Below are positions 1-6,592 of a stretch of DNA of 64,000 nt, piece by piece. The position numbers were made by a program, and so were the translations under genes. The notes beneath the pieces were generated by a model. That model made no database searches. It was not told where the DNA came from and saw only the letters and a program-made list of their open reading frames with translations. Origin of the DNA: Tessaracoccus rhinocerotis (GTDB lineage Bacteria > Actinomycetota > Actinomycetes > Propionibacteriales > Propionibacteriaceae); the NCBI RefSeq assembly GCF_007197885.1, contig NZ_VKKG01000007.1, positions 62,001 through 126,000 on the forward strand, given 5' to 3'. How positions within the stretch are numbered: the first letter of the stretch is position 1; each line of letters opens with the position of its first letter.

Positions 1-173
1 ACCCCGTGGTGGCGGAGATGCACACCGCCATCGTCGAGGCCATCGTCGAGGGCGACTACGACCTAGCCGTCCACGAACTGGACACACATTTCTACGGGGT
101 GCGTCGTCGGGTCTCCCGGCGCAGCACCACCGCACCAAGCGCAGCGCCCGCGCATCGCAGCACCGTGCGCTGA
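1..173 (+). CDS. GntR-family regulator, FCD domain C-terminus (partial)
   Basis: The window opens inside a gene whose frame is set by codons beginning at base 3 and which stops with TGA at 171-173. The visible ~56 residues contain a helix reading HTAIVEAIVEGDYDLAVHEL followed by a Gly-Val-Arg-Arg-Arg stretch. This is how the last helices of the FCD effector-binding domain of FadR-subfamily GntR regulators look. Such proteins bind small acids and control catabolic operons. It lies 34 bp upstream of the sugar-acid operon on the same strand, so it is the natural candidate for that operon's regulator. The DNA-binding half lies outside the window, so the assignment rests on a short piece. Confidence 0.55.
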   Translation, partial: PVVAEMHTAIVEAIVEGDYDLAVHELDTHFYGVRRRVSRRSTTAPSAAPAHRSTVR

Positions 174-207
174 CCCATCACCAACCCATCAAGAGGAGTA
201 GACCATC

Positions 208-1488
208 ATGAAGCGACGCTCATTCCTGGCCGGAGCCCTCGGCGGCACCGCCGGCCTTGCACTGACAGCCTGCGGCAACGGCGAGGCCGTCGACGGCGAC
301 GGCGACGGACCGGGCGACTCGGCCGGCGGCCCGGTCGAGATCACCTACTGGCTGTGGCAGGACGACGCCACCGACTCCACCTGGACCGACCTCGCGGAGA
401 GCTTCAACTCGGCGCAGTCCGACGTGAAGGTGACGCTCGAGACCATCCCGCTGGACCAGTACCAGAACAAGATCACCACGGCCGCGATGAACAACACCGG
501 CCCCGACGCTGCCCGCTGCAAGGACTGGTGGATCGGCCAGTTCGCACCCGCCGGTGCCACCGCCGACCTGACGCCGTTCGTCGACGGCTGGGAGGCCAGG
601 GACGACGTCGTCGAGGGCCTGTGGAAGACCGGCCGGCTCCCCGGTGAGGAGAGCATCTACATGCTCCCGCACCAGTACACGACCCTTTACATGTACTACC
701 GCAAGGACTACTTCGCGGAGGTGGGGCTCGAGGCGCCGAAGACGCAGGACGAGTTCCTCGCCGCCGCGGAAGCCCTCACCGGCACGGACCGCTACGGCTT
801 CGACGTCCGCGGTGGCGGCGGTGGACAGGACCAGTGGCTGGCCTGGATGTACGCGGGCGGCGCCAACCTCGTCGACGACGCCGGCGAGATCGTCCTCAAC
901 GACGCCACCGGCGTCGAGGTCAACGAGAAGTACCTGAGCATCGTCACCGACCTGGAGGCCGCCCCGCCCGGCTCCATCACCGCCGCGTTCGCCGACGTCA
1001 AGACCAACTTCGCCAGTGGCCTGACCGCCATGATGATCCACCACCCGGGCTCGCTGGCCGAGATGACCGAGGTCTACGGCGACGACCTGGGCGTCATCCC
1101 CATCCCCGGCACCGGCTCGGGACCCTCGCGCACCCTGGGCGCCATGAGCGGCAACATCATCATGGCCCAGTCCGAGAAGCAGGAGGCCGCGTGGAAGTGG
1201 ATCTCCTGGCTCTCGGAGACCGAGCAGATGGCCACCATGTCCACCTCTCCCCAGGGGCAGCTCCCGGTCCTGAGCTCCGTCATGGAGATGGACGAGTTCA
1301 CCTCCGACCCGAACCTCAAGGTGGCCGTCGACGCCATCCCCGACGCCGTCACCTGGCCCGGACTGCCCGGCGTCGCGACCCTCGCGGGCAAGGAGTGGAA
1401 CCCCACCATCCAGCAGGGCTTCCAGGGTGAACTCACCAGCCAGGAGGTCGTGGACAAGATGGCCGCCGTGCTGGCGAGCGACGCCTGA
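208..1488 (+). CDS. ABC transporter sugar-type solute-binding lipoprotein
   Basis: A 426-residue family 1 extracellular solute-binding protein, expected to be anchored to the outer face of the membrane and to deliver a sugar or sugar acid to the two permeases that follow. The N-terminus has a twin Arg and a hydrophobic stretch ending in a lipobox (LTAC, Cys about residue 22), then an acidic Gly/Asp linker. The body shows the usual features of the class: an ITYWLWQ opening strand, a YKKDYF-like segment (YRKDYFAEVGL) and a late WKWISWL helix. A GAGGAG ribosome site lies 10 bp before the ATG. The stop overlaps the next start by one base (TGATG), so it is translationally coupled. The substrate cannot be read from the sequence. 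Confidence 0.9.
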   Translation: MKRRSFLAGALGGTAGLALTACGNGEAVDGDGDGPGDSAGGPVEITYWLWQDDATDSTWTDLAESFNSAQSDVKVTLETIPLDQYQNKITTAAMNNTGPDAARCKDWWIGQFAPAGATADLTPFVDGWEARDDVVEGLWKTGRLPGEESIYMLPHQYTTLYMYYRKDYFAEVGLEAPKTQDEFLAAAEALTGTDRYGFDVRGGGGGQDQWLAWMYAGGANLVDDAGEIVLNDATGVEVNEKYLSIVTDLEAAPPGSITAAFADVKTNFASGLTAMMIHHPGSLAEMTEVYGDDLGVIPIPGTGSGPSRTLGAMSGNIIMAQSEKQEAAWKWISWLSETEQMATMSTSPQGQLPVLSSVMEMDEFTSDPNLKVAVDAIPDAVTWPGLPGVATLAGKEWNPTIQQGFQGELTSQEVVDKMAAVLASDA

Positions 1489-2402
1489 TGCTGGCCGGGA
1501 AGCAGCCGACGCGCGCCCGCAAGAAGATGGGCAGGCGCGGCTACGAACCCTACGTGCTGCTGGCCCCGGCGATCATCCTGATCCTGGTCTTCGCCGGGTA
1601 CCCGCTGGTCAGGTCCATCTGGATGGCGTTCAACAAGGTGTCCGCCTTCACCGGCGAGATGGCCTTCGTCGGGTTCGACAACTTCGTCGCGATCACGCAG
1701 GCGCCTGACTTCTGGGGCAACCTCGGCCGAACCGGGATGTGGGTCGGAGGGGCAGTGTCCCTCCAACTGCTCGGTGGGTTGGTCCTGGCGCTGCTGATCA
1801 ACACGAAGTTCCCGCTGCGCGGCGTGTACCGCGGCCTCGTGATGGTGCCGTGGGCCACGCCGAGCGTGCTCGTCGCGCTGATGTGGAAGTGGCTGCTGGA
1901 CCCCAACAACGGGATCATCAGCAAGGCCCTGCGCGGCGTCGGCCTGGCCGACCGCCCCGTCGAGTTCCTGTCGGATCCGGCCATGGCGCTGCCCACCCTG
2001 ATCGTCATCGACGCGTGGCAGGGCATCCCCCTGTTCACAGTCATGATCCTGGCCGCCCTGCAGGGCGTCTCGGAGGACCACAAGGAAGCGGCCGCCACCG
2101 ACGGCTGCGGCCCGGTGGGCGTGTTCCGGCACGTGGTGCTGCCCGCCATCATCCCGACCATCCTGATCACCGTCCTGCTGCGGATCATCTGGACCGCCAA
2201 CTACGTGGACCTGATCTTCATCCTGACCGGCGGCGGCCCCGGCGTCTCCTCCACGACGTTGGCGCTGCAGTCCTACCTCACCGCCTACAAGGCCACGAAC
2301 TTCGGTCAGGGCGCCGCGTACTCGGTGCTGCAGGCGGCCATCCTGGTCATCTTCGTGGTCATGTACCTCCGACTCACCGCACGGAATGAGGCACAGCGAT
2401 GA
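1488..2402 (+). CDS. ABC sugar permease, MalF/UgpA type
   Basis: A 304-residue integral membrane permease, first of the pair forming the channel of the importer. It has a basic N-terminus, about six hydrophobic helices, and the cytoplasmic EAA loop (KEAAATDGCGPVGVF, near residues 200-215) that docks on the ATPase. The segment LTGGGPG near residue 245 is typical of MalF-like sugar permeases. It overlaps the binding protein by one base and the next permease by four (ATGA), indicating one operon. No ATPase gene follows, so the complex probably borrows a shared MsiK-type ATPase. Confidence 0.9.
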   Translation: MLAGKQPTRARKKMGRRGYEPYVLLAPAIILILVFAGYPLVRSIWMAFNKVSAFTGEMAFVGFDNFVAITQAPDFWGNLGRTGMWVGGAVSLQLLGGLVLALLINTKFPLRGVYRGLVMVPWATPSVLVALMWKWLLDPNNGIISKALRGVGLADRPVEFLSDPAMALPTLIVIDAWQGIPLFTVMILAALQGVSEDHKEAAATDGCGPVGVFRHVVLPAIIPTILITVLLRIIWTANYVDLIFILTGGGPGVSSTTLALQSYLTAYKATNFGQGAAYSVLQAAILVIFVVMYLRLTARNEAQR

Positions 2403-3247
2403 GGAAGCGCAAGCTCACCCCCAAGCAGGTCCTGGGTCACGTCACCCGCTACGCGGCACTGCTGCTGATCCTGGTCGCCATCCTCGGCCCCTACATCGTG
2501 ATGGCCGTCACGTCGCTCACACCCAAGGCGGAACTGGCGGCGGCGGGCGCCAGCCTGATCCCCAGCGCGCTGACGCTGGATGCGTACTTCGAACTGGTGA
2601 CCACCACGCCGTTCCTGAACTACCTGGGCAACAGCCTCCACGTGGCGCTGATGGCGGTGCCGCTCACCCTCGTGTGCGCCACCGGTGCGGCCATCGCCTT
2701 GTCGCGCTTCGAGTTCCTCGGCCGGCGCCAGATCATGACGGCGCTGATCCTGGCCCAGATGCTGCCGGCGGTCCTGCTCGTGCTGTCCCTGCAGGGTCAG
2801 CTGAACGTGATGGGGCTGCTGGACAACAAGTTCGGCCTCGCGCTCGTGCACGCCGCCTTCGCCACCCCGTTCGCCACTTGGCTGCTGAAGGGCTTCCTCG
2901 ACGGCATCCCGCGCGAGCTGGAGGAGTCCGGCTCGATCGACGGCGCGTCCACCTGGCAGATCATCCGCCTGCTGCTCATGCCGTTGCTGCTGCCCGGCAT
3001 GGTGGCGGCCGGCACCTACGCCTTCATCCTGACGTGGAACGAGTTCCTCTACGCCCTCACCTTCACCGCGTCGCCGGCCACGCGGACGCTGCCCGTCGGA
3101 CTCCAGCTCTTCATCGGCGAGTACCAGATCCGATGGGACCTGCTCACCGCCGGAGGCGTGCTCTCCGTGCTGCCGGTCGTGGCCGGATTCCTCCTCGTGC
3201 AGCGGCGACTCGTCGCCGGCCTGGCCGCCGGTGCGGTCAAGGGCTGA
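2399..3247 (+). CDS. ABC sugar permease, MalG/UgpE type
   Basis: A 282-residue permease, second subunit of the importer channel. It has about six transmembrane segments, the EAA loop reading EESGSIDGASTWQIIRLLLM near residues 180-200, and a TWNEFLYALTF segment characteristic of MalG-like proteins. It begins on the ATGA overlap with the preceding permease. After its stop at 3245-3247, 46 bases separate it from the dehydratase gene, the only sizeable gap within the operon. Confidence 0.9.
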   Translation: MRKRKLTPKQVLGHVTRYAALLLILVAILGPYIVMAVTSLTPKAELAAAGASLIPSALTLDAYFELVTTTPFLNYLGNSLHVALMAVPLTLVCATGAAIALSRFEFLGRRQIMTALILAQMLPAVLLVLSLQGQLNVMGLLDNKFGLALVHAAFATPFATWLLKGFLDGIPRELEESGSIDGASTWQIIRLLLMPLLLPGMVAAGTYAFILTWNEFLYALTFTASPATRTLPVGLQLFIGEYQIRWDLLTAGGVLSVLPVVAGFLLVQRRLVAGLAAGAVKG

Positions 3248-3293
3248 CCCCCAACACAGAACCCAGAAACCCTCTCCAGAAACAGGAACCCCA

Positions 3294-4382
3294 ATGAAGA
3301 TTCAAGACGTGCAGTTCCAGCTGTCCCGGATCCCCCTGCCGGGCGGCACCTGGGGTGACCAGATCCACACGGTCACCCACATCGAGATCATCACGGCCGA
3401 CATCACGGCAGACGACGGAACCAAGGGCGTCGGGTTCACCCACACCTCCGGCGTCGGTGGCCGCACCATCCTGGCGATGCTCGAGGAACTGCGTCCGCAG
3501 CTGATCGGCAGGTCCGCCCACCCGCGCTCGGTGTGGCACGACGCCTGGCACTACCTGCGCGACAGCGGCCCCGGTGGCGTCACCACCCTCGCGCTCGCGG
3601 CCATCGACATTGCGCTGTGGGACCTGCTCGGGAACCACCACAAGCTGCCGCTGGCCGACCTGCTCGGCCGCGTCCGCGACCGCGTCCACCTCTACGGCAG
3701 CGGCATCAACCTTCACCTGAGCGCCGACGAGGTGGCCGATCAGGTGGAGAACTGGAAGAACTCCGGGTACGGCGCCGCCAAGGTGAAGGTCGGCAAGCCG
3801 GACGTGGAGGAGGACGTCGAGCGCCTCACCAAGATCCGCGAGCGGGTCGGTCAGTTCCCCCTCGCCGTCGACGCCAACCAGGGCTGGACCCAGCCCCAGG
3901 CCATCATCGCGGCCAACCGCTTCGAGCACCTCAACCTGCTGTGGCTGGAGGAGCCCATCCGCACCGACGACGTCGAGGGCCACCGCCGTCTCCGCGAGCG
4001 CTCCCGCATCCCGCTGGGCCTCGGCGAGAACCTGTACACGCTGCAGCAGTTCAACCAGTACTTCATCACCGACACCTGCGACTTCGTGCAGACCGACGTC
4101 GGCCGCGTCGGTGGCATCACCCCGTACATGGCCGTCGCCGACACCGCCCGCGCCTTCAACCTGCCCATGACGCCGCACTTCATCATGGAACTCAGCGCCC
4201 ACGTGCTGTGCGCCGTCCCCAACGTCTCCTGGGCGGAGATGACCGAGGGTGGCACGCTCACCGAACTCGGCGTGATCGAGCCGCAGCCCATCGTCGACGG
4301 GTGGTTCGTCCCGCGCGACGTCCCGGGCCACGGCCTGAACTTCGACCGCGACTTCCTGACCAAGCACGAGGTGACCCGATGA
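3294..4382 (+). CDS. Enolase-superfamily (mandelate racemase/muconate lactonizing) sugar acid dehydratase
   Basis: A 362-residue member of the mandelate racemase group of the enolase superfamily. These proteins remove the alpha proton of a carboxylate sugar and usually dehydrate it to a 2-keto-3-deoxy acid. The second beta-strand carries the K-x-K base motif (AKVKVGK, near residue 165). Metal ligands are visible as Asp in DANQGW, Glu in WLEEPI and Glu in LGENLY. The Asp/His dyad of the group fits QTDVGRVGG and MTPHF. I chose the ATG at 3294, not an upstream in-frame codon, because it follows the permease stop and gives the family's normal N-terminus. It overlaps the SDR gene by ATGA. Substrate is unknown; a galactarate- or gluconate-type acid is plausible. 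Confidence 0.85.
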   Translation: MKIQDVQFQLSRIPLPGGTWGDQIHTVTHIEIITADITADDGTKGVGFTHTSGVGGRTILAMLEELRPQLIGRSAHPRSVWHDAWHYLRDSGPGGVTTLALAAIDIALWDLLGNHHKLPLADLLGRVRDRVHLYGSGINLHLSADEVADQVENWKNSGYGAAKVKVGKPDVEEDVERLTKIRERVGQFPLAVDANQGWTQPQAIIAANRFEHLNLLWLEEPIRTDDVEGHRRLRERSRIPLGLGENLYTLQQFNQYFITDTCDFVQTDVGRVGGITPYMAVADTARAFNLPMTPHFIMELSAHVLCAVPNVSWAEMTEGGTLTELGVIEPQPIVDGWFVPRDVPGHGLNFDRDFLTKHEVTR

Positions 4383-5194
4383 CCGACCCGCTCTTCGACG
4401 TCTCGGGACAGCGCGTCCTGATCACCGGAGGACTCGGCCAGATCGGCACCGAGTTCGTCCGTGCCTTCCAGTCCCGTGGGGCAACCGTCTACGTCGCCTC
4501 CCGCAGCGTGACGCAGGACAAGCTCGACGCACACTTCGGCGACTCGTCCGGTCTCGTCCCGGTGCGGTTCGACGTGACGGATGCCGACGGCGTCCGCGCG
4601 GCGCTGCGCGACATCGCCGACGACGGGGGGCCCGTCACCACCGTGGTCAACAACGCCGGCCTCGACACCCAGCCGAGCGCCCCGCCCGAGGTCTCAGGGC
4701 CGTTCGAGGACTTCCCCGTGGACGTCTTCCGCGAGGTGGTGGACGTGAACCTGACCGGGACGTTCATCGTCACGCAGGCGGCTGGCTCCGAGATGCGCCG
4801 CGCCGACGTCGCGGGATCGATCATCAACGTCGGCTCCATCTACGGCATGCTCTCACCGGTGCAGGACATCTACGCCTACCGCGCCGAGCAGGGGCAGCCG
4901 TTCACCAAGCCGGTGGCCTACTCCGCGGCCAAGTCCGGCCTGTACAACCTGACCCGCTACTGCGCCACGTACTGGGGGCGCCACGGCATCCGGGTGAACA
5001 CGCTGACACCGTCGGGCGTCGCACGTGACACCCAGGACGCCACCTTCCAGGCCAACTACACCGCTCGCATGCCGATCGGGCGGATGGCCGAGGCCGACGA
5101 GTTCAACGGCGCCGCCATCTTCCTGGCCTCCGACGCCTCCAGGTACATGACCGGAGCCAACCTCGTCGTGGACGGTGGCTGGACGGCATGGTGA
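4379..5194 (+). CDS. SDR-family oxidoreductase
   Basis: A 271-residue classical short-chain dehydrogenase/reductase. The nucleotide-binding glycine motif is TGGLGQIG near residue 17, NNAG follows near residue 90, and the catalytic pair is in YSAAKSG (Tyr and Lys four apart). The C-terminal VDGGWTAW ending is typical of sugar-alcohol and sugar-acid dehydrogenases. It likely oxidises or reduces a keto intermediate in the operon's pathway. It is joined to both neighbours by overlaps (ATGA at the start, seven bases at the end). Confidence 0.9.
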   Translation: MTDPLFDVSGQRVLITGGLGQIGTEFVRAFQSRGATVYVASRSVTQDKLDAHFGDSSGLVPVRFDVTDADGVRAALRDIADDGGPVTTVVNNAGLDTQPSAPPEVSGPFEDFPVDVFREVVDVNLTGTFIVTQAAGSEMRRADVAGSIINVGSIYGMLSPVQDIYAYRAEQGQPFTKPVAYSAAKSGLYNLTRYCATYWGRHGIRVNTLTPSGVARDTQDATFQANYTARMPIGRMAEADEFNGAAIFLASDASRYMTGANLVVDGGWTAW

Positions 5195-6102
5195 CCCCCG
5201 ATCTCGGGCTCCTGTTCAGCGCCATCGCCACGCCGGTGACCCCCGCCGGCGAACTCGACGAGGTGGCCGCGCGGGACCTGGCCGACAGGCACGTGGACGT
5301 CGGCGTCGAGGGACTCTACTGCGGTGGCTCCTCCGGCGAGGGTCTGCTGCTCGGCGTCGACGAGCGGCAACGGCTGCTCGCCGCGGTGGCGGAGGGCGCG
5401 GCGGGCAGGATCCCCGTGGTGGCCCACGTCGGAACGCTGTCCACGCGAGACTCGATCGCCCTTGCGCGGCACGCCGAGGATGTCGGCGCCGTCGCGGTGT
5501 CCATGATCCCCCCGATCTACTACAAGTTCTCGCCAGCGGAGGTCGCGGCCCACTACCGGGCCGTGATGGACGCCGTCGGGATCCCGATGATCATCTACAA
5601 CATCCCCCAGTTCACCGGGCAGGACCTCGACGCCGGCAACGAGCTGCTGGCCGACGAGCGCGTCGTGGGGGTCAAGTACACCGCGCACAGCATGTACCAG
5701 TTGGAGCGGATCGCGCGGCACCACCCGCGGCTGCAACTGGTCAACGGCTTCGACGAGGCCTTCCTCCCGAGTCTCGCCGCCGGTGCCACCGGGTCGATCG
5801 GCACCACGATCAGCATGCAGGTCGACGCCTTCAAGGCTGTCCGCGCCCACTTCCGGGCGGGCCGCCCCGACGAGGCGCGCCGGTTCCAGGAGCGGATCAA
5901 CGACGCCATCGAGACCCTCGTCGAAGTCGGCGTCTTCCCGGCTGCGAAGTGGGTGGAGGCGGAGCTCAGCGGGCTCCCGCTCGGCCCCTGCCGCGCTCCG
6001 TTCCAGCCCGTGCCGGAGGAGGCGACGGGGCGCTTGCGGGAGCTGGTCGCCACCGTGACCGCCACCAACGCCGAGGCGCGCGAGAGCCTTCGGGATCGCT
6101 GA
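5188..6102 (+). CDS. Dihydrodipicolinate synthase/N-acetylneuraminate lyase family aldolase
   Basis: A 304-residue class I aldolase of the DapA/NanA family, expected to cleave a 2-keto-3-deoxy acid to pyruvate and an aldehyde. The substrate-carboxylate loop is GGSSGEG near residue 48. The catalytic Tyr lies in IIYNIPQ near residue 137 and the Schiff-base Lys in VGVKYTA near residue 165. YNIP matches the N-acetylneuraminate lyase side of the family. As the last gene of an operon that begins with an importer and a dehydratase, a catabolic retro-aldol role fits better than lysine synthesis. N-acetylneuraminate itself is possible, but kinase and epimerase partners are absent. Confidence 0.85.
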   Translation: MVTPDLGLLFSAIATPVTPAGELDEVAARDLADRHVDVGVEGLYCGGSSGEGLLLGVDERQRLLAAVAEGAAGRIPVVAHVGTLSTRDSIALARHAEDVGAVAVSMIPPIYYKFSPAEVAAHYRAVMDAVGIPMIIYNIPQFTGQDLDAGNELLADERVVGVKYTAHSMYQLERIARHHPRLQLVNGFDEAFLPSLAAGATGSIGTTISMQVDAFKAVRAHFRAGRPDEARRFQERINDAIETLVEVGVFPAAKWVEAELSGLPLGPCRAPFQPVPEEATGRLRELVATVTATNAEARESLRDR

Positions 6103-6190
6103 GCGCTGCCGTCGTCGGTTGGGTCTCAGGCGGCCAGCGCGACCGGGCCGGTGAACGTCGCTCGGGGCAGGCCGCGGGCCGGTGGCCCAG

Positions 6191-6318
6191 CGCAACAATG
6201 TTGCGACAGGCCCCGAACTCGACGCCTTCCGCAACAGTGTTGCGCAGGTGTCGGTCCGGACCCGGGTAAGCATGTTGCGCTGGGTGCCGCTGTCGGCGCC
6301 TTCCGCAACAGTGTTGCG
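6191..6318. repeat. Cluster of four 15-bp palindromes CGCAACA-N-TGTTGCG
   Basis: Copies lie at 6191-6205 (centre A), 6230-6244 (centre G), 6265-6279 (left arm degraded, right arm intact) and 6304-6318 (centre G). Their starts are 39, 35 and 39 bases apart. The second and fourth copies sit inside a longer shared block beginning CGCCTTC, exactly 74 bases apart, so the array is two tandem units of a two-palindrome element. A further copy occurs at 34715-34731. The odd single-base centre is a poor hairpin loop and fits a dimer-binding site or a dispersed repeat better than a terminator. Confidence 0.75.
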
Positions 6319-6389
6319 CAGTGTCCAGCGTCCCGGGGCGCCGACGCCGGCCGTCCGCAGTGGTCCGCCCATCGTCGAGTATCGTCAGC

Positions 6390-6403
6390 CTGAAACCTTT
6401 CAG
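6390..6403. promoter_or_regulatory. Inverted repeat CTGAAA-CC-TTTCAG, candidate operator
   Basis: Two 6-bp arms flank a two-base centre about 190 bp upstream of the rhamnogalacturonan lyase. The layout resembles LacI- or GntR-type operators, but the centre is not the CG usual for LacI proteins. It could also be part of an upstream promoter. No direct evidence separates these. Confidence 0.35.
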
Positions 6404-6467
6404 CTTTTTCGTGGAACCCCTTCCATCCGGTCCGGTGCCGGTGGTAGCGTCGCCAGCAGTGCACTCA

Positions 6468-6481
6468 GGAAAGCGCTCTCC
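6468..6481. promoter_or_regulatory. GGAAAGCGCTCTCC, candidate LacI-type operator
   Basis: A near-palindrome centred on CG, 112 bp before the lyase start. It shares the core AAAGCGCT with the three strong operators of the LacI regulon at 38332, 43225 and 44401, but differs in the outer bases. It may be a site for a paralogous LacI repressor or a weaker site for the same protein. Confidence 0.4.
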
Positions 6482-6592
6482 AAAGTTGGAGGGCGCACCA
6501 CCCGGGTCGGCGGGACGCCCAAAGGAGCGATCGTCCCGGCGTCCGCCAGGCCCGGACTCCCCGTAACCCCAGAGAAGGAAGTGGGAAAACAG

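Larger units (their letters stand above)
6103..6592 (+). other. Non-coding interval with palindromes and candidate operators
   Basis: This 490-base gap between the aldolase and the rhamnogalacturonan lyase has no convincing gene. Open frames run across it on both strands, but they begin and end in shadows of neighbouring genes. It holds three exact or near-exact copies and one degenerate copy of a 15-bp palindrome (6191-6318), and two inverted repeats nearer the lyase (6390-6403 and 6468-6481). The base before the lyase start is purine-rich (GAAGGAAG at 6574-6581), a suitable ribosome site. Confidence 0.6.

Noticed and set aside
6191-6318. Possible CRISPR array
   Set aside because: The units are regularly spaced, but only four are present, they are palindromes of 15 bp, and the intervening stretches repeat in part (74-bp unit). 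No cas genes lie nearby.
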